NCBI RefSeq assembly: GCF_042453785.1
Contig: NC_091673.1
Coordinates: forward strand, 3,169,501-3,233,500
From: Malus domestica
Taxonomy: Eukaryota; Streptophyta; Magnoliopsida; Rosales; Rosaceae
DNA length: 64,000 bases
Direction: 5' to 3'
Positions 50,145 to 60,800 of the stretch are shown one piece after another (the first letter of the stretch is position 1; every line of letters begins with the position of its first letter). Under the pieces are notes generated by a model. It did not search any database, was not told the origin of the DNA, and was given only the letters and a program-made list of their open reading frames with translations. The position numbers were made by a program, and so were the translations under genes.

Positions 50145-50537
50145 TCACTTATCTTTGGTGGAGACGCCGTACTTCTCCTGCATCTTGGCGATCTCTTCCT
50201 CTTTCTTCTTCGTGTCTGACTTCTTGCCCATCTTCGCCTGCTGGTAGTAGAGCACGGTGAGGTACCGGTTCGCGACGTTGAAGCCGGAGAGGTGATCCAC
50301 CGCCGTTTTGGTGTCGTAGATGTCCTCGTAAACGACAAATGCGGTGCCTTTGGTGTCCTTGTTCGTCTCAATGCGAATCTGCCGTATTGCGCCGTACTTG
50401 CCGAAGATGTCGTACATCTCATTTCTCGAGATGTTGAAGGGGAGGTTGCGGACGTAGAGCATGCGGTTGACTTCCGGATGGAGGCGGGTGTTGACTTTAA
50501 CTCGAATCTAGAGCAGATGGAAGGCCTATTGCGTCAT
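50145..50537 (-). pseudogene. SF3B6: Captured copy of splicing factor SF3B6 (p14), 5' end damaged
   Basis: SF3B6/p14 is a small RRM protein of the U2 snRNP that contacts SF3B1 and the branch-point adenosine. From 50462 an open frame of 105 codons has RNP2 (LYVRNLPF), the linker [15 protein letters not shown]1 (KGTAFVVYE), [18 protein letters not shown], and the family-typical C-terminus [10 protein letters not shown]. Upstream in the same frame [10 protein letters not shown] is still recognisable. The native first residues are gone: the ATG at 50537 (ATGACG, as I recall the usual start) reaches a stop after three codons, and a second stop lies at 50508-50510. Only the internal Met at 50462 remains, so the product lacks about 19 residues but keeps the whole RRM. 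No introns. It lies inside an LTR element and in its sense direction, so it is a captured copy, not the host locus. It might still be translated. Confidence 0.85.
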
Positions 50538-50896
50538 TCCAGATCGACAAAACCTTGAGTTCTGCGTAGTTTCCAGGGTTTTCCGATTCTCCTTCGGTGG
50601 TGGTAGTGGGGGTGGTATTTCTTTTAGCTTTTGAGAGAGAGAAAGTGTAGAGAAAGAGAGAGAAAGAGATGGCGTCTATAATCCAGTTGCGCCTCTGATG
50701 GAGTTTAGTCTAAGCAAGAGAAGGTGGATCGGAAAGTAAATGGAAAAGCACTGGCAGTGAGGAGGACAAATTAGAATATTGGTGTGGTGTTTGGTTCTCT
50801 TGGGTTTTTACAGATTTTGCAAATCCACGGCGAAGGTGAAAAAATGAGAGAGAACCGACACAGCTTTTCGTGTCGTTTCCCACAAACGGAGCCAAA
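50538..50896 (-). other. Leader of the inner element with SF3B6-like 5' UTR
   Basis: On the minus strand the stretch after the primer-site-like TTTGGCTCCGTTTGTGGG contains CT-rich runs (50630-50670) and CCACCCCCACTACC, which look like the untranslated leader of a plant gene. Transcription from the 5' LTR would cross it before the SF3B6 frame. Confidence 0.4.
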
Positions 50897-51234
50897 TGTT
50901 GATGCACAAAACCAGAGGGGTCTTGGAACAACGTAAATCCGACCGTGAATCTGCAAGATAGTAAAGAACACAAGATGTATCGTGGTTCACCCCAATGTTT
51001 GGGCTACGTCCACACTGATACTGTATTTCTCTATTTGTGAGAGGATTGTGAGAGAGAGAGAGCTTTTTAGGTGAGGATGAGCTTGAGGTTTGTGAGGGTG
51101 AGGAGGCCCTTTTATAGAATAAGGGCTCCTCACTTATTACATATTTGCCCCTCCATTTATTACATAATTACATTTGAGTCTTCCGAGTATTTATATGAGA
51201 TCTAAATACGGAGACTCTAAGTATGGTACAAACA
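50897..51234 (-). repeat. 5' LTR of the inner element
   Basis: 338 bp. Sense strand minus, reading towards the SF3B6 copy. About 17 base differences from the other LTR, by eye. Confidence 0.93.
51109..51116 (-). promoter_or_regulatory. Core promoter TATA box of the inner element
   Basis: TATAAAAG on the minus strand in the 5' LTR, within a GC-richer segment. It would drive transcription through the SF3B6 copy about 650 bp downstream. The same box is repeated in the 48046-48650 array. Confidence 0.55.
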
Positions 51235-52810
51235 CACCAAATATTGTGGTGAATATAGATGCTATAACAATTGTTTTTTAGGAGGCTTCAAAAGGTGGAC
51301 AATCCTTATCATTACCAATTGCATGTATAGAAGCAGGAAATGATCACAGTTTGTCAAATCTAAGGTTATTGTTTGACAAGCAATGCCGAAGTATTGACCA
51401 TTGTTCCTGAATACAGGTGAAAAGTACCACCAACATTTCCATGCATACCAAGTGATAACTGTGAATAGTGCAATTGTTGTTGTGGCTTGTTAAATACTTG
51501 TGTAGGAATTGAGGAGCACTTCCTTTCTTGATCCGAAGCTACCATACAAGAATGAGGTATTTGACTGACTTGCATTCCATGAGAATCTAAGAAAGATTTT
51601 ATCTCTGAAAATTTTCTAGCACTGTTTTCAACTGGATGCCTTGAATTAGTCTGAACCTGAACTGTTGAATGAAAGAATAGTGCTTCAATTGCTGATTAGT
51701 ACGCAATTATGGTATCATGTCGATGCAACTACATTGAGTCAAGATTTTTTTTTTTTTTTTTTTTTTGAAACAGCCAACAAATTGGTGTCCTGCTGGTGAA
51801 GTTACTATGTAAGTCCTTGAATTTCTGTTGTCTCGTCATTGGGTTTAAATTGTTCATAAGCTTATCTCAGCCTATAATTTCAGAGTCTAACCAACTCAGT
51901 TGTTAGCATGAATCTATAGTAAGTCTGGTTATACGATGAAGTTTGAAGAAATTGTTAACAGTAAATCCCACGAAGGGTAATCCCGTGTTTTGAGTAGGTA
52001 AATCCCACGAAGGGTAATCCTACATTGATGTTGATTTTCAGTTGTGAAGGCCGATGTCATTGTTCAAAGAAGTTGTTTTTTTTTTTGGTAAAATCCTCAA
52101 GGGGCGATCCCGTGGTGCTATAGTTAAGGCCGATGCCACACTATAGTGTGTTGATTTTCTATTTTTTGAAATATTAAAGGCCGAAACCAAGTTGAATGAG
52201 ATTGTTGACAGTAAATCCCACGAAGGGTAAACCTGCAAGAAATTGTTATAACCAGCATGAGAGTGTGTTACAACTTTATAAGAGGTTGTCATTTGAGAAA
52301 CTCTTGTTAGAGGCAGATGAAGGGTGTTAATTCCAGCTACTGTTATTCTTCTACCATTTTCAATGTTCTGATTCTCTATTTCAGCAGAGGACTTACAGAA
52401 TTTTGGGCACTGATAAGACTTTGAAGGCAATTGATGGATAGATATTGAGTTTGTGCGTCTAGTCCAAGTATGAGACCATTGTTTGTGACTGATGGAAACC
52501 GAATTATTAGCCGCAAGTGGGGATCATTTCAAGTCTCAGATTGGGATCAAGGAAAATAAGTTGCATAAGCAAAGCCTATTTGGAAACTAATGAAAATACA
52601 TGTGGGGTACCTCCATAACCAAAACTTGGTTATTTAGATCTGCCCAAGAAGATGAAAAGTAAGACAGGAAAGGGGCAGCATGGAAAATTGAGCAGTGCTA
52701 GTAAATTGCAATTGGTTCAAGTCTATTCTGTTTTTCTGGGTTTTATAGTAGCGATTGTAGATGTTCTTCCAATCTCAAACTGGGTTTCCCCAGTTGAGAT
52801 TGAGGGGGAG
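51235..52810 (+). other. Right half of the outer element's interior
   Basis: No polymerase or gag domain recognised in either direction. It contains three AAATCCCACGAAGGGTAA repeats (51963, 51999, 52213) with AAGGCCGATGCCA-type words between them. A run of 22 T starts at 51747. Confidence 0.55.
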
Positions 52811-53054
52811 TATTAAGTAATACAATTAGAAATACAGTTAGTAAGGTTGTTAGTATTTGGTTAAAAGTAGTTATGATGTATCTTATAAAAACAGTGTGTG
52901 TAATCTTCATTTAGTCAGTTAAATAGAAACCCTATTTCTCTCTCTAAACTCTCTCTCTCTTTCTCTCTCTCAAACTCTCTGTATTCATCATTTTGTGTTC
53001 ATCATTTCTTCTTGATTTTCCCTTCAATTCCCAAACATTGCAATGTAGTTAACG
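52811..53054 (+). repeat. Right LTR of the outer element
   Basis: 244 bp, TATTAAGTAATACAATTAG...GTAGTTAACG, followed by the ATTAT duplication. Confidence 0.9.
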
Positions 53055-53059
53055 ATTAT

Positions 53060-53638
53060 TAAATTGAAGAGTACATACAATTTGGCCTAACTCTACCTAC
53101 TAATGTCGAAACCAAACCCTTGACGATGGCATGTATATATCACGATAAACTGAAGAATTAGGGTTTATATATATATTATTTTTTATTTTATCAAATGATA
53201 GATTTGTTAGATTAGATTTGCTAGTGGAAAGTGGCACACATGTGCTTTTAAAGATTAAATTTGTGGATCTTAAGGATCAATGATTTTCTGCCAATTTTTC
53301 TTTGAGATTAATTTCTTATCATTGCATGCGGTGGCCTTTTATGGATTCTAATTCAAAGTAATCATAATTAGCACATACCGAGAGATTCCATAATCACATA
53401 TGTCCTATTTAATTTAAAGCATATCCAATGTACTTTTAATTTTTAAGTTAAATTTAAGGAGTCATGCTCCCTAGTAACGCATAGTTGTAGTTTATTTGTT
53501 TAACTTCTTAAATCTTAACCTAAGAGCTTAATAAGTTCCTCCTTTAGGAGGTGGAGAGAAAGCATAATTGTAGTTTGTTTGTTTAACTTCTTAAATTTTA
53601 GCCTACCAGCTTAATTAGGGAGTTCACTGAATACGCTC

Positions 53639-53674
<36 letters not shown>

Positions 53675-56600
53675 GCATAATATCACTATTCTTTTATTCG
53701 GACGTCCAAATTATTACAAAGGGCTTATTTGAAAATGCTTATGGAAATGTAGCCATTTGATCGTGTTTGACAAAAAAAATTAAAAGTGCTTTTGGATCAT
53801 AGCATTCTAGAGAAGCACCTTCCAAATGCTTCTTGATGAATCACTTCCAAGTGTAGGACTTGAATTTTTAATAAAAAAAATTCAATGTGTTTATGATGAA
53901 AACACTTTAATTAAAGTGCTTACAAGTAGAAATACTTTCTATAAAAGCAATTTCAAATAAGCCCGACGTTGCAGACGCATTTCATGTATCGCTAAATGCA
54001 TATACAATATTCAACCAAACCAATCGAACTCTATAGCAATACAACATTAAAGTTAAGACAATCATTGGTCCTGAAACTTAAGCTCCTATCATTGGTCCCA
54101 AAACTTAAGATCCTTAAAAAAAAGGGTGAGAAATGAAGACTGAACCCAACACCTTATGCAAACCTCTGATTACCATATGCTACTGACTCTAAAAGAACAG
54201 AGCCATATTTAGGGAATGATCAGTCCCCAACGTTAAAATCTCATAATCCGGCAAACCGAACCATAGGCGGAGCCATGGAAGGACTAGGATGATCCCAGAA
54301 CCATCTTGATATTTTTTACATGAAAAAATCTAGTGCTATGCTTATGATTTTCAAGGTTTTTTCATAGGCTCAGAGCCCCAATCCGACGTTTTTACTCTAA
54401 TTTCTTTCATTGGGTTTGATTTGAGGTTGGTGACTCTTATGGACTTCAGGCAATTCGTTGCTTGTAAGCTTTGAGGAGGACTTTGATCTGGGAATCAATA
54501 TAACGTCAAAGAGGTTTGGGGTTTAGGTTTAAGGAAGAGGATGATAAGATGGACGCCATACCAGACCTAAACAACGTTGGTAGGTTGCTCACGACAGGGT
54601 AGATTAATTTTTGTAAGATTCAGTGAGCGTTTCGGATTTCAACATTTGGGCCCTTCCTAGACTAAAATTCTGGCTCCGCTACTAAACCAAACCGTGTAAT
54701 TATTTGATGATAAATAAGACATGGAAGGAAAAATTGACGTGCGACAAGAACCCTAATGGACAATCGATTAAACTTGGAGATAAACAAAGAACCAATAGGG
54801 AATATATATTGAGGTTAACTTCCGTGCTCTTTGGTACATGCAGCAGACTTCTACAACAAAGATAAGAAGGCACTAATCGAAATGTTTGTAGATGTCATAC
54901 TCAACTTGATAGGGTGGAATGCTTCCCTTTAGTATAGCATGCATGCAGTGACCCATAATATTAATTTAACTTTGCATACCCAAATGCATTTACTCATTTG
55001 ATATCGATGAGGTTTTCAGTGGAGGCAAAAGAGCATAATATAAGAAGCAATGCACAGGCAATGCAGGGGGCCTGCCGCCTGCATCCTGTGCTTCTTATTA
55101 ATGTGTCCCTAAAGCTGTCTGGACAAGATGATCGATTTGCTCTTATCTGGTATATATGCGCATGTCCCCAATGTTCAACTACTTCTGTATGCCTTTTCAT
55201 TTCGACAAATTAATTTGGGAAAGCTCATAGGGTTAAGGTACAATATTGTTACATATAATTGGTCTCACACAATCATAGAAAAGAACAAAAAATATCGGTG
55301 ACATGAGAGAATATATATAACAAAATAGATCTTAGCTAGCTAGCTTGCATGGTTGATATTTTGTAAAATAACTTGCTCATTTATTGCACTGAATTGTCAC
55401 AATGCATAAGGACTAAGCAGTGCAGATGTAGCCTTGTCATTTGCTTCATGCATACATGCATGTGTGCATGCAACTAATTTCCTTGAGTCAAATCATATGT
55501 TTAGACTTGGAACAATTTATTACGTTTTAGATACCCTGCACTTTCCTCACTCTCTCCTTCCAAATGGACTGACCGACGATTCGTGCATGATCCTAATAAT
55601 ATTACTAACATGATTCCGTATACGCTTGCAACAATATCTAATTCTTGATGAACATTATCTGGGAAAAACTTTACTTCAATAAAAAAAAAGTTAACTAACC
55701 TTGTCCCTAATTTCCTTAACATGCATGCTAATAAACCTTATCACTACTTATTTTTCTTCGCATACTTTTTCTTTCTTCCATTAAAAAGGGCTCGTCGAGA
55801 CCATATGTTAGTTGTCCCCAAAATCTTTTATTATATATAGCTCATGGAATTGACTTGTTGATAGGATGACATGCATTATACACACGCAATATTAGAAAAG
55901 ATGAAGCTATTGAACAATGTTAACAATAATTGCTCATGTGGGTCATCATTCGTTATTGTTTGATGTAAGTTTAACACTGTAACTTATACAAATATTTATT
56001 CATCTATTGACCAACAATAGTTGTTAATTTCCTTCTAATTGAAACAAGAACATAATGACTCATGGTCATCAAGACCCTACATTGTGATTAAATGGAGAGC
56101 TTAGAATTTTCTTAAAGTGCACCTGAAGGTCACTAAAACTTGAGTGCTGAAAATTATTGTCCACTAGCGTGTGGCAATTGGTTTTTTATTATTATTTTAA
56201 TATTATTTATTTAAAATATTGTTTTTTTATAAAATAATAAACTTACTAACCACCTTACATGTTTTTTGAATTTCATTTATCAAATTTTTAATGCGAGAAA
56301 GACATTTTGAGTATTATGGAATCTTCACTATTTTGACATTCTCCCCTTTATATGTATATGGATAAAGTAACGGGTTTTTTCTTCCTTGAAAATTAAAATA
56401 TATGCATACACGTTTTCTGTTCGAAATTTACAAGTCAGACTTCGAGCTATTGATCATTTTTTACCTAAAACCCGAAAAAAGTGAAAGAAGGATTAATTAT
56501 TACAAAATCTTTCCAAGCTCCCCCAAGAGATCTCCACATGTGAGTGTCCAATATGAGGGTGATGGTAAAAAATATGTTTTCATTATTAGAATTGTAAATT

Positions 56601-57602
56601 GATATTTATTTTATCCGTAATCGATAAAACAAATTATGTTAAAGGATGAGTCATGACTCATTTTCTTTTCTAACCAATCAAATTATTAGATTTTGTAAAC
56701 ATCCCATGCTTATCATTTCTTTATATGGTTATGGTCAAGAAGACAAATCAAGATCTTATTCTAATTGCGATTAAAGTAAAGAATCTGATCATAATTGCTG
56801 TTCATTGGCCACTCACATCAAAACTTGGATAGCAAAAAAGGAAAAAAGAAAGATTATGGGGAAAAGGCATAAGAACAATGGTATACGTGGCAATGTGTGG
56901 ATTAACGTCAAAGTTGTTATCAATTATCCTCCATTCCTTCATGGCAATGTGGAAAGGATACGTCTTAAAGAGGGCCTCCAAACAAAGCACCGCAACACCT
57001 GGCACTTAAAGAGCTCCCAAGATAAGACTTCTAAAGTGCGTTCGAATCAAATTTACTGTAGTATATGCAACTGCAGTATATAGTAAAGGGTAAAAAGCAT
57101 ACAAAAAAGGGCTTCCCCTTCTCTTTTTCTCGTGACAAAAGAATAATGTGTGCATCGACATTGTATGCTTTAACCTAGCATACGGCCATTTTTAGTTGAA
57201 TTCTATTGTTTATTAGCCCAAAACGACATTTAAGTATGAGAATATTTGTGATATTTCGTGATTTTTGTGTGTTACTTTCTATAAATAGATTTTTCTACGG
57301 TTTTAGGGTTGTAACCTTTATATTATTCGATCAAGCTTAGCTTTGAGTAGTACTCAATCTGCATGGTGGATTACATGCATATTATTAGGGAATTCTTGTT
57401 TATGGTACTTTGTTCGAATACATGTTCTCTTTTAAAACATCAAAAAACTATCTGTTGTAAATAGTTTTATTAGAGGTGTATTTTTTTCTTCCAATATTAG
57501 GCGTGTATTTTGGGAGGACCAGATTGGAAACAACTTTTCCAATTTTTGTTTTAAAATTTTGAAATTGGATCAAATCAGATCACAACTTTCAAATTTGGTT
57601 CA
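53060..57602. other. Intergenic spacer with MITE remnants and a small hairpin
   Basis: No protein gene recognised. It contains a (TA)n tract (53641-53672), a MITE (53721-53964), and a stretch 54268-54690 bounded by GCGGAGCCA and TGGCTCCGC that may be another element. A hairpin lies near 55034-55105. AATCATTGGTCC.GAAACTTA occurs twice near 54060-54110. Confidence 0.45.
53721..53964. mobile_element. MITE with GGGCTTATTTGAAA ends
   Basis: Left end GGGCTTATTTGAAAATGCTT faces right end AAGCAATTTCAAATAAGCCC, nearly perfect over 20 bp. AAGTGCTT/AAGCACTT words recur inside. The type resembles hAT MITEs and, in general design, the element at 20659-20890. No target duplication found. Confidence 0.7.
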
Positions 57603-57607
57603 GAAAT

Positions 57608-57818
57608 TGTTAAAATGCATGAAATAAACATGTTGGATGACTAGTGAAGTTAGGCTAATCAACATTCTTTGTGTAAATTAGGCAAGTTAGGCAAGTTAGG
57701 AAATTAGGCAAGTGTTAGGCAAGTTAGGCAAGTTAGGCTTATGTCCTATTTCTTTTCCCTATATATAAGTGTCATCTTGTAATTGTTAGAGGTATCAAAT
57801 ACACATCAAAATTCAATA
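57608..57818 (+). repeat. Left LTR of element C3
   Basis: TGTTAAAATGC...AAATTCAATA. TTAGGCAAG or close variants are repeated about five times near 57680-57740. Confidence 0.96.
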
Positions 57819-57893
57819 TGGTATCAGAGCTGTGATCTGGGAAAACCACAAAACACAAGCTCTAAGGCAGTCACGAGGTCAACCATTCCAGGC

Positions 57894-60800
57894 ATGGCTT
57901 CTCATTCAAAATGGGAAAATCCCAACCACCCACTCTATCTCCACCACTCGGACCAACCTGGTGCAATCCTCGTACCACAACCATTGGTGGAAGACAACTA
58001 CAACACATGGGTTCAATCCATGAGTATGGCCTTAACGGTCAAGAACAAACTTGGTTTTGTTGATGGGACAATCAACAAACCAAGTGAGGACAATTCTGAG
58101 GAGCTGCAGCAATTGAATCGCTGCAATAACTTGGTCAAGACATGGCTACTAGGCTCCATGTCAAAGGAGATTTCAGGGAGTGTCATCAACTACAAGGATG
58201 CTCGACAAATGTGGACCGATCTGCATGAGAGGTTCTCACATGTGAATATAGTTCAGCTGTTCCATGTTGAGAACGAGATCCATGATTGCGTCCAAAGCAA
58301 TATGAGTGTAAGTTCTTACTTCACTAAACTTAAAAGTTTATGGGATGAACGTGATACTTTGTGTTCCATTCCAGCATGTAGTTGTGGAACAAAGAATGAG
58401 ATGAACTCATATGTTGAAACTCAGAAAACCATGAAGTTCCTTATGGGATTGAACGAATCGTATGCTACGGTTCGAAGCAATACTCTTCTTCTCGAACCAC
58501 TGCCTACGGTGAACAAGGCATATGCGTTGGTCCTTCGACATGAACGCCAGACAGAGGTTTCCAATGGGAAGAGTACACAACCAGAGGCTCTTGTCTTTGC
58601 AGTGAAGAATTTGTCGCAAGAACCTACACCGGAAGACAAAGAGATGCGATGTGGAAAGTGCAATAGAACCAATCACATCACCAAAAACTGTCGTGCACAT
58701 CTCAAGTGCACTTTTTGTGGATGGAAAGGTCACACCTTCGATTTCTGTCGAAAACGGAAAGCAGCCACAGAAACAGAAAGCAGTCGTCCTTTTTCTTCAA
58801 AAGGGAATCAAGTTTCACAAAGTAACAAGCATGAGACGTTGCCCAATTTCCCGTTCTCTAAGCAGGATTGCAAGCAAATCCTTCAAATGTTGAACAAGAA
58901 CAAATCATCATTTGCCAATCAAGTCGGTAATCATTCTAGTCATGAAGAACTTTCAGGTAAAGCCTTATCTTTTTCCTGTAAAGGAACCGAAAGTATTTGG
59001 ATCCTGGACAGTGGTGCCACGGATCACATAGTTTGCAGCCCTAGTCTCTTTACACACTCACGAGCAGTTGAAAATCATACAGTTGAACTGCCAAATGGTT
59101 CTGTTGCCAAAGTCACTCACATTGGACAAGTTGTTTTCTCTCATAATCTTATCCTTGACAATGTCCTATGTGTGCCGTTCTTTAAATTAAATTTAATATC
59201 CATCAGTAAACTAGCCTATGATTCCTTATATGTCACCATTTTCTTCACCCAATTTTGTGTCATTCAGGACCTTCGCTCGGGGAAGATGATTGGGATGGGA
59301 ACTGAAAGGGAGGGACTCTACTACCTCGACTCATCAAGGAAAGGAACATGCAACAATATTCAAACCATCGCACCAAAGCTTTGGCACCAACGCCTAGGAC
59401 ACCCATCTCATAAAGCCACTTCGTTATTACCTTTCTTTAACAATAAAGCTTGTGATTTGGAAAAATGTTCAATTTGCCCATTGGCCAAGCAAACACGATC
59501 ACCCTTTCCTTTGAGCTCTATTTCTACCAAATCATGTTTTGAATGATTGCATATTGATATTTGGGGTGGTTATCAAGTTGCTTCTATTTCAGGTGCCAAG
59601 TATTTCCTTACCATCGTAGATGACTACACTAGAAGCACTTGGGTTCATTTGATGAAACATAAATCTGACACAAAAGACATTTTAGTCAAATTCATTCAAA
59701 TGATTGAGACTCAATTCAATACCAGAGTTCAAATCATACGAAGTGACAATGGCCCTGAGTTTAAACTTGAGCAATTTTATGCTCTCAAAGGCATCATACA
59801 TCAATCTAGTTGCGTCAACACACCACAACAAAATGGTGTTGCCGAACGTAAACACCGGCACTTGCTCAATGTTGCTCGGGCTTTGCTCTTTCAAACTTGT
59901 CTGCCAAAACGTTTTTGGGGAGATGCAATCCTAACCTCAGCCTACCTTATCAATAGAACACCCACTCCACTTCTCCAAGGTAAAACACCCTACGAAAAAC
60001 TGTTTCACAAAGCACCTAACTATTCTCATTTGAAGGTTTTCGGTAGCTTGTGTTTTGCTTCTACACATGCCCAAAGGCCCTCTAAATTCGACCCTCGTGC
60101 AATCCAATGCATTTTTCTTGGGTATCCTTATGGTCAAAAGGGTTATAAATTGTTTGATATAAAACACAATAAGACTTTTGTTTCTAGGGATGTCGTATTT
60201 TTTTAAGATCATTTTCCATTCCAAAATTGTAACACTTCCATTGCCCCGTCTTCATCAAACACTACACCTATCCCGTTTGACTCGACCTCTCCCATTGAGT
60301 CGCATTCAAGCCTTGCACCAGCAGACATAAACACCACATCTCCCACACTTGCCGACATCACACCACTATCATCTCCTTTACCCTCTACAACTCCACCACC
60401 AGATACCTTATCAACACCTCCACCACCAGATACCTTATCAACACCTACCCTACACTCTTCCCCACCTCCAAACACTCCATCACCAGATCCACCCCCTCCA
60501 CTCCGTCGTAGCACTCGACCAACCAAACCTTCCACATTTTTGCAGGACTTTCATGTTGAGGTGGCCCTCCCATCCCGTGTTGCACCCACATCTTCCACAA
60601 GCATGGTTCAGTCATCAGGTACATCTCACTCCCTATCTCGTTATTTATCCTATGACCATGTCTCTACCACTCACAAAACCTTTCTCACCACCCTCACCAT
60701 TATCAAAGAACCCACCAGTTTTTCGCAGGCTGTTCAGGATCCAAAATGGCGTGACGCCATGCAAAAAGAGATTGCTGCCCTCCATGACAATCGCACTTGG

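Larger units (their letters stand above)
47527..51234 (-). mobile_element. Non-autonomous LTR retrotransposon carrying two host gene fragments (inner element)
   Basis: Both LTRs are 338 bp (47527-47864 and 50897-51234). The perfect 5-bp duplication is CACCA (47522-47526, 51235-51239). The sense strand is minus. There the LTR reads TGTTTGTACC...CATCAACA with a TATAAAAGG box. A TTTGGCTCCGTTTGTGGG stretch follows the 5' LTR as the likely primer site, and a CTTGGAGGACTAC purine-rich stretch precedes the 3' LTR. Order on the sense strand: 5' LTR, leader, SF3B6 copy, LisH/Lys-rich fragment, TTA microsatellite, 65-bp repeats, hairpin repeats, 116-bp repeats, 3' LTR. No gag or pol is visible. The primer-site shape hints at Ty3/Gypsy ancestry. 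About 17 LTR differences by eye give roughly 95% identity. Confidence 0.93.
46126..53054 (+). mobile_element. Non-autonomous LTR retrotransposon (outer element), interrupted by a second one
   Basis: The left LTR is 46126-46395 and the right LTR 52811-53054. Ends are TATAAAG/TATTAAG and GTTAACA/GTTAACG, so the usual TG start is TA. The target duplication ATTAT lies at 46121-46125 and 53055-53059. The primer site TGGTATCAGAGCC follows the left LTR directly, and the purine tract GAGATTGAGGGGGAG precedes the right one. The interior (46396-47526 and 51235-52810) shows no gag, integrase, reverse transcriptase or RNase H, so it depends on another element. The LTRs differ by indels and several bases. 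Confidence 0.9.

Noticed and set aside
50145..50462. SF3B6 annotated as the normal host gene
   Set aside because: It lies between LTRs with a CACCA target duplication, is in the element's sense direction and has lost the native N-terminus; a captured copy explains this better, though I cannot see whether another locus exists.
57660..57745. TTAGGCAAG repeats that look like telomere-type sequence
   Set aside because: Not TTTAGGG; identical array in both C3 LTRs, so it is an LTR feature.
60209..60535. 108-codon Gly/Val-rich frame on minus
   Set aside because: Antisense of the Pro/Thr/Ser-rich linker between C3 integrase and reverse transcriptase.
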